46,790 nucleotides of DNA from Thomasclavelia cocleata. GTDB taxonomy: Bacteria; Bacillota_I; Bacilli_A; Erysipelotrichales; Coprobacillaceae. Location of the stretch: contig NZ_FOIN01000020.1 in assembly GCF_900102365.1 (NCBI RefSeq), forward strand, positions 1-46,790. Reading direction: 5' to 3'. Below the pieces are notes generated by a model that saw nothing but the letters and a program-made list of their open reading frames with translations, ran no database searches and was not told the origin of the DNA. The translations under genes were made by a program, and so were the position numbers. This document shows positions 1 to 7,896 of this stretch, piece after piece. Position 1 is the first letter of the stretch. Each line of letters opens with the position of its first letter.

Positions 1-95
1 ATTTATCACCAAATGAGTATGAGATGAGATACATGTTAGAGTAAACTAACTAAATTTCTTACATTTAGTTAGTCCGAATTCTTGACATAGGACCA
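1..95 (+). mobile_element. IS3-family (IS150-like) element, right end only
   Basis: The window opens inside the last codons of an IS3-family transposase (frame 3-44, ending ..LSPNEYEMRYMLE-stop). The rest of the element lies outside the window. The segment is nearly identical to 18870-18959, where the same C-terminus, hairpin and terminal sequence TTGACATAGGACCA occur. It ends at 95 and the TnpV-like reading frame begins at 96, so the element sits inside that gene. IS identity rests on the transposase C-terminus and the second copy. Confidence 0.8.
45..73 (+). terminator. Hairpin after IS transposase stop
   Basis: An 11-bp perfect stem (ACTAACTAAAT / ATTTAGTTAGT) directly follows the transposase stop. 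It has no good U-tract. The same hairpin is at 18909-18937 in the other copy. It probably ends or insulates the transposase transcript. Confidence 0.5.
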
Positions 96-179
96 GATCA
101 AATGAAGTGGGTACGAGAAATGAATAACATTCAAAATTGTGTTGAGGAAGTTATTTTGAAAGAATATATTTATGAATAA
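96..179 (+). pseudogene. TnpV-like transposon protein, C-terminal fragment
   Basis: An open frame with no start immediately after the IS end reads DQMKWVREMNNIQNCVEEVI and continues ..LKEYIYE-stop. The WVxxMNNIxxxxEEIV pattern matches the C-terminus of TnpV-type small proteins found in Tn4451-like and other Firmicutes mobile elements (from memory of the family). The N-terminal part has been replaced by the IS, so the gene is dead. It marks an older mobile-element insertion next to the prophage. Confidence 0.55.
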
Positions 180-186
180 AAATACA

Positions 187-217
187 GAAGATCAGTTTAT
201 CTTGATCTTCTTTTTTT
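187..217 (+). terminator. Rho-independent terminator
   Basis: The stem GAAGATCA / TGATCTTC with an 8-nt loop is followed by seven T. It closes the TnpV-like gene and isolates the phage module downstream. Confidence 0.85.
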
Positions 218-347
218 ATAAGATATACAGTTTGCTTGGATAAATATGTGAATTTAATAGAGAAAAAATGTAAAAAAACAGAAAATGGAATTCTATAATT
301 GATGACAGTAGATGCAAAAATTAAAATAACTTTAACTTTGTGAAGAA

Positions 348-402
348 AAGCACAATCGTGCTTAAAAAGTTTTATAAAATAATTTTGTAAAACGTTTTAC
401 AA
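348..402. promoter_or_regulatory. Two operator-like palindromes before the phage regulator
   Basis: AAGCACAATCGTGCTT (348-363) is an inverted repeat with a 4-nt centre. TTGTAAAACGTTTTACAA (385-402) is a perfect 18-bp palindrome 20 bp before the start at 423. The first is repeated at 2054-2070, before the 750-residue protein, again followed by TTAAAAA. Neither is followed by a U-tract on the plus strand, so protein binding is more likely than termination. The binding protein is unknown; the ArpU-like product of 423-764 is one candidate. Confidence 0.45.
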
Positions 403-422
403 GGTGTAGGAAAGGTAAGTGA

Positions 423-764
423 TTGAAAATGATTTATTCATTTGATGAGATTGAACTTACTTTGAAAATGTATCCTATTGCTAAAAATCATTTGTTAGAA
501 TTAGAACAAAGTTTTAATTTAAGTAATTTTCAAACAGATTTTTCAAGGAACTATTATTACTATTCCTATATTGTCGATAAAGTTAATTTATGGATTGATA
601 ATCTTTTGCCAGATGAAAAAGAAGTAATAATGAGGCGTATCTTCTTAAAACAAACATTTGACTATATATCTATACAATTAGGTTATGCTAATCATAGTTC
701 TGTTGATAGGAAATATAAGAAAATCATTAATAAAATAAGAGATTTAGGAGGAAATGATGGATAA
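423..764 (+). CDS. ArpU-like phage late-gene regulator (sigma-70 region 4-like)
   Basis: The 113-residue protein has a C-terminal half (LLPDEKEVIMRRIFLKQTF..YISIQLGYANHSSVDRKYKKI) that resembles the helix-turn-helix of sigma-70 region 4 and of ArpU/RinA-type late regulators, which switch on phage lysis and packaging genes. The N-terminal half is aromatic-rich and not recognised. The TTG at 423 has AGGAAAGG seven bases upstream; the in-frame ATG at 429 is the alternative. It overlaps the holin gene by a few bases, so the two are co-transcribed. Two strong palindromes lie just upstream. Assignment is from position and HTH pattern; exact family uncertain. Confidence 0.6.
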   Translation: MKMIYSFDEIELTLKMYPIAKNHLLELEQSFNLSNFQTDFSRNYYYYSYIVDKVNLWIDNLLPDEKEVIMRRIFLKQTFDYISIQLGYANHSSVDRKYKKIINKIRDLGGNDG

Positions 765-1212
765 TATATTTGAATATTTGAAATATGTATATTCATTAAT
801 TATTGCGATGTTATCGTGTTTCTTAGGGGAACATTGGATTTTGTTTATACTCTATCTTACTTTAAATATTATTGATACTTTTACAGGTTGGGCAAAAGCA
901 AGAATATTAAATAAAGAAAGCTCTAAAGTTGCAATGATAGGTATAATTAGGAAAATGTGTTATTGGGTTTTAATTCTAGTAGCTTTTCTTATACCAATCA
1001 TTTTCCAAGAAATTGGAAGTGTTATAGGCATTGATTTTTCAGTAACTATTATTCTAGGGTGGTTTGTAGTAGCTAGTCTTATTATTAATGAATGTCGCAG
1101 TATATTAGAAAATTTAGTTGAAGCTGGATGTCAAGTGCCTAATTTCCTTATTAAAGGATTAGAAGTAACGGCAAAAAAATTAGAAGAAATAGAGGAAAAA
1201 GAAAATGAGTAA
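757..1212 (+). CDS. Phage holin (holin_4 / TcdE-like)
   Basis: About 151 residues with four hydrophobic segments (near residues 8-25, 27-45, 68-90 and 95-113) and a charged tail (EEIEEKENE). The pattern GEHWILFILYLTLNIIDTFTGWAKARI is typical of the phage_holin_4 family, which includes TcdE: membrane proteins that form lesions letting endolysin reach the wall. AGGAGG at 746-751 fits the ATG at 757 better than the ATG at 754. It overlaps the regulator upstream and the endolysin downstream, a standard lysis cassette. Confidence is high from family pattern plus neighbours. Confidence 0.85.
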   Translation: MDNIFEYLKYVYSLIIAMLSCFLGEHWILFILYLTLNIIDTFTGWAKARILNKESSKVAMIGIIRKMCYWVLILVAFLIPIIFQEIGSVIGIDFSVTIILGWFVVASLIINECRSILENLVEAGCQVPNFLIKGLEVTAKKLEEIEEKENE

Positions 1213-2050
1213 ATATATTATAGATGTATCATATCATAACGGAAAAATAGATTTAAATGAAGCAAAAAATATGATAGCGGGAATTGTTGCTAGATGTTCT
1301 TATGGCTGGAGCAAGAGTAATATAGATAAACAATGGAATGACAATGCAACACAGGCAAACACGTTGAATATACCGTTATTTGCATATCATTTCTGTTATG
1401 CAAAAAATGCAAGTCAAGCTAAACAAGAAGCAAAATTAGCATTGAAAGCGTGCTCTGGTTATGATGTCAAAGTTATTTATTATGATATGGAGTATAGCAA
1501 AACACAAGGAGACCTTAGTAATGAATTATATTATGTTATAGCCAAATCTTTTTGTGATGAGATTGAAAAAGCAGGTTATTCAGTAGGAATTTATGCTAAT
1601 CAAGATTGGTTTAAAAACAGATTAACTCATAATGGTTTTTCTGCATGGACACTGTGGTTAGCTAATTATGGAAAAAATGATGGATATGATAATTGGAATG
1701 GGAATTTGCAATATAATCCGTTCAATCATGTCCATCTTCATCAATTTACTTCAAGAGCAAAACATGGTGTTCTAAAAGAAATAAAAGGAATTAGTTCAAG
1801 TGGATTAGACTGTAGCTTGGATTATGGAGTGTTAGATATATTTGTGAAAAAAAGTGAAGATAAAGTTGAGTATAAAGTCGGAGATATAGTAAGAGTAAAA
1901 AAAGGATCTAAATGGTATGATGGTGAAAGTATAGCTAGTTTCGTTTATGAGAATGAATATGAAATTATTCAAATAAATGATGATAGGGTAGTAATAGGAA
2001 TTAATGGTAAAGTAACAGGAGCAATTTCAAAGAAAAATTTATTTAAATAA
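1205..2050 (+). CDS. GH25 lysozyme-type phage endolysin with C-terminal SH3-like domain
   Basis: 281 residues. Residues 1-210 are a GH25 muramidase: IDVSYHNGKIDL at the N-terminus, YYDMEYSK near residue 95 (acidic active-site region), GIYANQDWF near 130 and HQFTS near 180. Residues about 222-281 (KVGDIVRVKKGSKWYDG...) look like a small SH3-type wall-binding domain. The enzyme cleaves the MurNAc-GlcNAc bond of peptidoglycan at the end of the lytic cycle. No signal peptide is present, as expected for a holin-dependent lysin. Its start overlaps the holin gene by 8 bases, with AGAGGAAAAAG upstream. Confidence 0.92.
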   Translation: MSKYIIDVSYHNGKIDLNEAKNMIAGIVARCSYGWSKSNIDKQWNDNATQANTLNIPLFAYHFCYAKNASQAKQEAKLALKACSGYDVKVIYYDMEYSKTQGDLSNELYYVIAKSFCDEIEKAGYSVGIYANQDWFKNRLTHNGFSAWTLWLANYGKNDGYDNWNGNLQYNPFNHVHLHQFTSRAKHGVLKEIKGISSSGLDCSLDYGVLDIFVKKSEDKVEYKVGDIVRVKKGSKWYDGESIASFVYENEYEIIQINDDRVVIGINGKVTGAISKKNLFK

Positions 2051-2053
2051 AAA

Positions 2054-2119
2054 GGCACAATTGTGCTTAAAAAAGAGTATATGATAAAAATGTAGAGAAA
2101 ATACCGGTATTAATCTACA
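2054..2119. promoter_or_regulatory. Operator-like palindromes before the 750-residue protein
   Basis: GCACAATTGTGC (2055-2066) is a perfect 12-bp palindrome sharing GCACAAT(C/T)GTGCTTAAAAA with 350-368. A second nested element, AATACCGGTATT (2100-2111), is flanked by TGTAGA (2091) and TCTACA (2114), also an inverted repeat. The first overlaps a possible -35 (TTGTGC, with TAAAAAT about 18 bp downstream). The two sites upstream of two transcription units suggest coordinated control, which is inference. Confidence 0.4.
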
Positions 2120-2142
2120 AAATGAATTAGGAGGAAAATACA

Positions 2143-4395
2143 ATGGCAGATGAAAATGTAAAAAAAGCGCAAAGATATTTAAACAGTATGTATGGTCATC
2201 GTTCGGAATGGGTAAAATTGGAAGAAGATGGTATTACAGGAACAGGTACATGTCAAGGAATTATTAGAGCGTTTCAAATTGAAAATGGAGTTACACCAGT
2301 TACAGGTAATGTTGGTGATGTTACATTAGATAAAATGAGATCATTACCAAAAATTTCAAAGATGAATGCTAATGATAAAAGTAATGCAAATGTTTGTATT
2401 TTACAATGTGCATTATTTGCAAAGGGATTTAATGCAGGTGGTATTACTGGAATTTATTATACTACAGGTGTTAATGCAGTTACTCAATTTCAAGCATATG
2501 CTAATCTAGAACAAACAGGAATTATTGATTGGAAAGTATGGATGGGATTAGTTTCACTTAACTGGTTTACTATGTCTAGTGGAGGAGATACTAATATTAG
2601 GACTATTCAAAGACAATTAAATGCTGACTGGTCTGATATTATTGGTGTAGGTCCTTGTGATGGTGTTGTGTCAAGATTTACTGCTTACGCATTAATTGCA
2701 GCATTACAAGCTGCAGAAGGTATTTACACAGATTTTATAGGAAGCCTTGATGGGACTAATTTTGGTAATCAGACAACAGATAAATTTCCAGATGTATTAA
2801 AAGAAAACCAGAATGGTGATTTTATAAAATTTAACAAATTAGTACAATATGGTCTATATACAAATGGTTATAATCCTAGAAGATTTGATGGGATTTTTGA
2901 TTCAACAACTAAAGAAAGAGTATCAGAATTTCAAGAGTTTTATGCACTTACCGGAATAGGGCTTGTAACACAAGGTGAAGTAAACTGTGCAACTATGAAA
3001 TCATTGCTTACTAGTAAAGGTGATACAAGCAGAAAGGCAAAAGCATGCGATTGTTCAACAGTTTTAAATAAACAGCAAGCTTTAGACTTAAAAGCAGCAG
3101 GATATCAAGTTGTAGGTAGATATTTAACTGGAACTGTTGGTTCAAGTACAAGAAAGTTTATTACTTTTGAAGAAATTGAAAATATTAAAAATGCAGGATT
3201 AAGAGTATTCCCTATTTATCAAGATGGAGGATACAGATTAGAGTATTTTCAAGATTTAAGACAAGGAACAGTGGATGCTCATACTGCAATTGCATCAGCA
3301 AAGCGTATTGGTATCCCAAGTGGAACTACTATTTATTTTGCGGTTGATTTTGATTGTTATAGTTATCAAATGTCGTCATTTATTGTACCTTATTTTAGAA
3401 AATTGAACTTAGTATTTAATAGTTCTACAAACTCAAAGAAATATAAAGTAGGAATTTATGGTCCAAGATATGTGTGTTCGTATATTAGCGATTTAGGACT
3501 TGCAAAATATTCATTTGTAGCAGATATGTCTAGTGGTTTTAGTTGTAATTTAGGCTATCCTATTCCGAAAAATTGGGCTTTTGATCAGTTTTTTGAATTA
3601 AATGATAATAATGGTGGTAAATTCCAATCTAGTCCTTCTTTTGATTTAGATAAAGATGGATACTCAGGAAGAGATACTGGTATTTCTACTTTTGATGATG
3701 TTCCATATTTAACACCAGATCAATTAGCAGAAAAGAATTCCAATATTATGTTAGATGCTCAAAGAGATCAATATGTTTATAATGTATTTGAACCTTTAGG
3801 TTATTTAGATGTAGTTAATAATGGTAGTCTTACTTATAACGAAGAATTTTTGTTGAATACTATTTTATTAAATGGTTTGACAATTAAAATAACAGCAGAA
3901 GTATCTGATACATTAACTACTGATTTTGATAGTACTCCGATTACAATCGATTTAAACAATGAAGGAGAATTATCGACATCTTGTGAAGCAGAAATAGAAG
4001 GTATGATTGCAGGTATAGAAATTGGTGATTTTGAAAATATTGATATTATTAATTCTACTATCAATGATTTAAAAGATGTTGCTGTATCAGTGACATCAGG
4101 ACAAATAGGTGTGAAAGTGAATTTGAATGGAACTTATCCAAAATTAACATTTGTTATCACTTCAGATGATATTTTTCCAGATTCTGTTTCTGTAGATCAA
4201 GAAATCACAGTTGAAATAAGTTTTGAAATTATTCCAACCCCAACACCTGATGTGGATTATGAATTGGTTTTAGAAACTCTAGCTATTAGTGCACTATCTG
4301 TTGCAGCTGTTATTGGATTAATAGCATTGCTATCTAATCCAGGAACTGCATCATTAGCTCCAGAATATTTAATAGCTTTAGGTGTTTTTGCATAA
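2143..4395 (+). CDS. Large peptidoglycan-binding protein with DUF1906 glycoside-hydrolase-like domain
   Basis: 750 residues. Three peptidoglycan_binding_1-like segments lie near residues 1-75, 80-145 and 150-290 (patterns such as RAFQIENGVTPVTG..VTLDKM and SEFQEFYALTGIGLVTQGEV). A DUF1906 (Rv2525c-like TIM-barrel) domain spans about 300-512: DCSTVLNKQQALDLKAAGYQ, VGRYLTG, IYFAVDFD, GIYGPRYV, AFDQFFE. Residues 513-700 are an unrecognised beta-rich region, and the last 40 residues contain a hydrophobic segment (ALSVAAVIGLIALLS). No signal peptide. Related Firmicutes proteins are thought to act on the wall, but enzymatic activity of this family is not firmly shown. Here it is the last gene of the lysis region, behind AGGAGG and ahead of a terminator. 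It could be a second lysin or a virion-associated wall hydrolase. Confidence 0.75.
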   Translation: MADENVKKAQRYLNSMYGHRSEWVKLEEDGITGTGTCQGIIRAFQIENGVTPVTGNVGDVTLDKMRSLPKISKMNANDKSNANVCILQCALFAKGFNAGGITGIYYTTGVNAVTQFQAYANLEQTGIIDWKVWMGLVSLNWFTMSSGGDTNIRTIQRQLNADWSDIIGVGPCDGVVSRFTAYALIAALQAAEGIYTDFIGSLDGTNFGNQTTDKFPDVLKENQNGDFIKFNKLVQYGLYTNGYNPRRFDGIFDSTTKERVSEFQEFYALTGIGLVTQGEVNCATMKSLLTSKGDTSRKAKACDCSTVLNKQQALDLKAAGYQVVGRYLTGTVGSSTRKFITFEEIENIKNAGLRVFPIYQDGGYRLEYFQDLRQGTVDAHTAIASAKRIGIPSGTTIYFAVDFDCYSYQMSSFIVPYFRKLNLVFNSSTNSKKYKVGIYGPRYVCSYISDLGLAKYSFVADMSSGFSCNLGYPIPKNWAFDQFFELNDNNGGKFQSSPSFDLDKDGYSGRDTGISTFDDVPYLTPDQLAEKNSNIMLDAQRDQYVYNVFEPLGYLDVVNNGSLTYNEEFLLNTILLNGLTIKITAEVSDTLTTDFDSTPITIDLNNEGELSTSCEAEIEGMIAGIEIGDFENIDIINSTINDLKDVAVSVTSGQIGVKVNLNGTYPKLTFVITSDDIFPDSVSVDQEITVEISFEIIPTPTPDVDYELVLETLAISALSVAAVIGLIALLSNPGTASLAPEYLIALGVFA

Positions 4396-4403
4396 AATTA
4401 CTT

Positions 4404-4447
4404 AAGAATTGTATCTATCTTTAAAAGATAAATACAATTCTTTTTAT
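4404..4447 (+). terminator. Rho-independent terminator
   Basis: The 11-bp outer stem AAGAATTGTAT / ATACAATTCTT encloses an inner stem ATCT/AGAT and runs into TTTTTAT. It ends the lysis transcript. Confidence 0.9.
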
Positions 4448-4528
4448 ATTGCCTAAATTTAGTATATAAAAATAGTTGACAGATAATGATGATATGATAA
4501 TATTCTCTTATTAAAGGGGGAATATCGA

Positions 4529-5050
4529 ATGAGGATTGAAGTTAAAAATAATGTAATTAACAAAGAAGTTCTTGAAAGGAATAAAAATTATTTAATACCT
4601 AATTGGAAGAATTATTTGGCAAGAATATCTATTACATTTTTTCTTGTATTATCTATAATCTGTTTAATACAAGGAACTTTTAAAATGAGAATATATGCAT
4701 TTGCAGCTTTTACAGTTGCAGTAGTGTTTTTCTTCGTTTATATTTACGTTACTAAAAGAAACATCAATTTAATTTTATCTAAACAAATTGAGGTGTCAGG
4801 AAAAGAAGAATTTTTTTATTCGTTAATCTTTGAAAATAATAGTGTCAATACAATTTTATCCAGTGATAAAAAAAGTCAAATAAAGTATGAAGATATTAAC
4901 AAGATAATTGATACCCCAAAAGATTTTGTGTTTATCAGTAAACATAACTCTTTTATTATTTGTCAAAAAGATAATTTAAAAAGCGATGAAAAAGAAAAAA
5001 TATATGAAATAATAAAGCATATGAATATAAAATTGGTAAAGGGAAAATAA
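4529..5050 (+). CDS. YcxB-like membrane protein
   Basis: 173 residues with two adjacent membrane helices (about 31-50 and 54-73) followed by a basic cytoplasmic turn (TKRNINLIL) and a C-terminal beta-rich domain (..YSLIFENNSVNTILSSDKK..IKYEDINKIIDTPKDFVFIS..), the layout of YcxB-family proteins (PF14317). The function of that family is unknown. GGGGGA precedes the ATG. It has its own likely promoter region (TTGACA near 4476) after the phage terminator, so it may be a prophage cargo gene rather than a lysis gene. Confidence 0.6.
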   Translation: MRIEVKNNVINKEVLERNKNYLIPNWKNYLARISITFFLVLSIICLIQGTFKMRIYAFAAFTVAVVFFFVYIYVTKRNINLILSKQIEVSGKEEFFYSLIFENNSVNTILSSDKKSQIKYEDINKIIDTPKDFVFISKHNSFIICQKDNLKSDEKEKIYEIIKHMNIKLVKGK

Positions 5051-5180
5051 ATGTTATATTCAATATATTGGGGAATGTTGTTTTGAAGATGAGGAATTAA
5101 ATTTGTAAAAGAATTATTTTAAAAAAGTTGTTTACTAGAGGATTGTTTAAAAATATATAAAATATAAGGAAGTGTCTTAT

Positions 5181-5822
5181 ATGAATAAAAAAATATATAA
5201 TTTATCTTTAAAAAAAGTATTATTGGTTATTTCTTTATTGATGATAATTGTAGGGTGTAAATCAAAAACAATAGAAATTCCATCAGTAGAAACTTCAGAA
5301 AATGAAAAAACACCTGTAGCAGATAATCATATCTTGCCTGTTTCTCTTAATGATGATGAAGCTTCAATATCTAGTGCTTATTTAATGAGTGAAGAAAATG
5401 AATTTTCTTCTACGTTTGTGTGCAAATATGATATTGGAGTTCATTCAAATTCATATAAAATAATAATTAAATCTAAATATCAAGAGATAGTTGAACATTT
5501 AGAAATGGATATCCCTTCTTCATTGAATATAACTAATCTGTATATTACAATGGATAATTATACTTTTATAGTTGCTTTATTTAATGGAACTGAATTGATT
5601 TCAAAACAAACATTAGATATCAGTAAGTACAATCAAGAAAGTGAAAATTTTGTATGTAAAGGAAGCACTAATAACAAGACACTTGTTACTGGACTTAGTA
5701 AAAAATTAAATAATGATCTTTCTATTTTTGATACAACTTTATTGATGGTGCATGGTGATGAAAAATGGAATGAGGATAATGAGGAGCGGATAAGATTAAC
5801 AGTTACTTTGGAGGAACAGTAG
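5181..5822 (+). CDS. Putative lipoprotein, function unknown
   Basis: About 213 residues from ATG 5181 (AAGGAAGTG at 5167-5175); a GTG at 5172 is in frame but overlaps that site. A basic N-terminus, a hydrophobic stretch (VLLVISLLMIIVGC) and a lipobox-like IVGC near residue 26 predict lipidation and attachment to the outer face of the membrane. The mature part is acidic at first, then beta-rich; no domain is recognised. The stop is one base from the next gene's start, so the two secreted proteins are co-expressed. Possible prophage cargo. Confidence 0.6.
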   Translation: MNKKIYNLSLKKVLLVISLLMIIVGCKSKTIEIPSVETSENEKTPVADNHILPVSLNDDEASISSAYLMSEENEFSSTFVCKYDIGVHSNSYKIIIKSKYQEIVEHLEMDIPSSLNITNLYITMDNYTFIVALFNGTELISKQTLDISKYNQESENFVCKGSTNNKTLVTGLSKKLNNDLSIFDTTLLMVHGDEKWNEDNEERIRLTVTLEEQ

Positions 5823-6335
5823 ATGAAAAAGATAATGATGTTTATAATGGTATTTTGCATAAGTCAAACATTTATTTTTGCTACTTCTGATAATATTAGT
5901 ATTTATACCGTTGAAACTGAATCAGAAATTATAATTGATCAATTATATGAAAATAAAAATGTTGAAACATATAAATTTATAATTGAAAATGCGATTGAAG
6001 ATGGTTGTATTAATATAACATATTCTATTGATAATCAAGTGGTTAAAAATGATAACAATATACTCGTCTTTCAAGAGAAAACAAGTTATTTTTTTATAGC
6101 CACAACACCAAAACATCTCTTTTTACGTCCTGATAAGAAGCATAAAAAACTTGTGAAAGGAAAAGTAGATGTAAGTAGTATTGATGAAGGATTTGTATAT
6201 GCTATGCAAAATGTTGGATATATAAGAGAAGATAAATCTATGATTAGAAATGATGATTTAATTATGCGGTTTGAAAATGTTTATAATGATCATAATTATA
6301 AAATTGAATTTAAGTATAACGTGGCTACTAAGTAA
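5823..6335 (+). CDS. Secreted protein, function unknown
   Basis: 170 residues beginning with a clear signal peptide (MKKIMMFIMVFCISQTFIFA, likely cleaved near residue 20). The mature region is beta-rich and charged (YKFIIENAIEDGCINITYSI..; TSYFFIATTPKHLFLRPDKK). No family recognised. GGAGG lies nine bases upstream inside the preceding lipoprotein gene, so it is translated with it. No terminator is seen directly after it. Confidence 0.55.
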   Translation: MKKIMMFIMVFCISQTFIFATSDNISIYTVETESEIIIDQLYENKNVETYKFIIENAIEDGCINITYSIDNQVVKNDNNILVFQEKTSYFFIATTPKHLFLRPDKKHKKLVKGKVDVSSIDEGFVYAMQNVGYIREDKSMIRNDDLIMRFENVYNDHNYKIEFKYNVATK

Positions 6336-6459
6336 TAAAATCAGAGTTTAAAATTAAAAGTGGGTATTTTAGAAGTGTAAAGTATAATATTGTACCAATA
6401 TATGATGGATTTAGTTTTATTGTTGATTATGTATATTAAACGAGTATGGAAAGGTTTAG

Positions 6460-6479
6460 TGACATCAATTTGACATCAA
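6460..6479 (+). repeat. TGACATCAA direct repeats, possible phage integrase arm sites
   Basis: TGACATCAA occurs at 6460 and again at 6471, spaced 11 bp, in the otherwise gene-free 6336-6786. Short direct repeats like this are typical of arm-type sites of tyrosine integrases near prophage ends. Together with the switch from phage genes to unrelated genes, it suggests this is the old right attachment region. The opposite end is not in the window. Confidence 0.35.
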
Positions 6480-6603
6480 AAAATGTTTGAAATTAAAATA
6501 ATAACTGTAAATTCACGAAAAAAGTATAATAAATCGACTAAAAATTGACGAAAATAATACTTATAAAATAAAGGTTATCATACGTTGGTGATTAATTGAT
6601 ACT

Positions 6604-6639
6604 AAAAACCCTTGATAAATTCAGGGGTTTTTCTTTTTT
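6604..6639 (+). terminator. Rho-independent terminator
   Basis: AAAAACCCTTGA pairs with TTCAGGGGTTTTT (one T-G wobble) and is followed by a T-rich tract. No intact gene lies immediately upstream, so it probably closes the 4529-6335 cargo transcript or is a remnant of the gene at the insertion site. Confidence 0.7.
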
Positions 6640-6786
6640 GTAGATGGTTCTGGTACTATTATAAAATAAATGTATATTTTGTTATGAAACGATTTATGAA
6701 ACATGGGAATTTTTAAAAACATGAATACTTTTATATATTGTGAATATAATAAAAATTACGTATAATAAATAAGGAGAAATTCTACA

Positions 6787-7598
6787 ATGATATTTAAAAG
6801 AAAAATCTATAAAAAATTATTAGAATGGAAAATGAATGTAATGGAGAAAAAGCATTATTAATAGAAGGAGCAAGACGTATAGCAGATGGAGGCATGCCAC
6901 AAGCAGTTAAAGCAAATATGAAAGGAAATAATTTTTCTACTATAGATAATATAAAACGTCAGATTATTAATCTATATGAGGAAGATTAATAAAAATAGGT
7001 ACTTCTGGAAAAATATCATTCAATACATAGACAGTTAGCTAAGGGTCAAAAAATATCGTATTTCATCTACATTAGGAAAAATAGTTACAGTTAGAAAAGA
7101 ATTATTATTTGATTTAAGTGATTCTAAAACTGTAGTACCAAGCTATAATTCTACAGATCCTAGAGTGAATTTGTTATTAACCAAAGATTTAGATAGTTAT
7201 AAACTTTATTTATCTGATATATGGTTATTTGTAACAAAATAGACCTATTATAGAAAACTAAATTGCTATCTGATAAATTGCCAGCGAATTTGGGATATTT
7301 ATATGAAAATTTAATAGCACAATTGTTAGTTTCAATGAATAGAGGACTATATTATCATACATAAGAAAAAGAGGGGAGCACCCATTATTATGAGGTGGAT
7401 TTTTTAATTTCAGAAGAAACTAAGATTTCGGCTATAAAAGTCAAATCATCAGCTTTAGGAAAATATAAATCAATTCAGGAATTTGTAAAAAAATATTCAA
7501 AGCATATAAATAATTGCTATGTTTTTTCACAAAAAGATTATCAGCAAGAAAAAATATATAGTGCCTATATATTTATTACCATTTATATAATTAAATAG
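6787..7598 (+). pseudogene. Decayed DUF4143-type AAA ATPase
   Basis: It starts at ATG 6787 behind AAGGAG and then breaks repeatedly. Recognisable pieces, in order: MIFKRKIYKKLLEWK, GEKALLIEGARR (Walker region; the P-loop GKS and the Walker B part are deleted), DGGMPQAV with NIKRQIINLYEED, LLTKDLDSYKLYLSD, KLLSDKLPANLGYLYENLI, and a C-terminal part in 7395-7598 (YEVDFLISEETKISAIKVKS..KYSKHINNCYV). These follow the order of the AAA_14/DUF4143 family. At least five frame changes or stops and a large internal deletion make it non-functional. Confidence 0.75.
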
Positions 7599-7887
7599 GA
7601 ATTAAGAATAATAAAATGTGGTAGAAGAAGTATAAACATTATAAATATATTCATGTTTATTGATGACAAAATTATTAAATTCAATATCAACTAAGTAACA
7701 CTATTTAGGTACTAAAAAGTTCTTAAGGTTGTCCAAATTTAAAGACATATGTTTTTTAAAATCAATAAAGTTAAGCTTAGAGGATACAGTTCTAATGTAT
7801 TTTGGAAAAATAAGATTTTAAATTTATTTCTTTAATTAATTTTGCTATTTTCATAGTTAAGTATAGTATAATATATGAACTAGAGGA
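7599..7887. other. Intergenic region with promoter of the AlbA_2 gene
   Basis: No coding capacity seen. Near its right end, TATAAT at 7866-7871 with a TTGCTA-like sequence 19 bp upstream is the likely promoter for the following gene. Confidence 0.45.
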
Positions 7888-7896
7888 GTGATGATA

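Noticed and set aside
385-402. CcpA cre site
   Set aside because: The palindrome is symmetric around CG but has an extra base on each arm compared with the 14-bp cre consensus, and a phage regulator is not an expected CcpA target.
3834-4064. Minus-strand open frame inside the 750-residue gene
   Set aside because: Lies fully within a well-supported plus-strand gene, no RBS and no recognisable protein pattern.
7395-7598. Independent small gene
   Set aside because: Its sequence is the C-terminal part of the DUF4143 ATPase and continues the decayed upstream fragments, so it is counted within the pseudogene.
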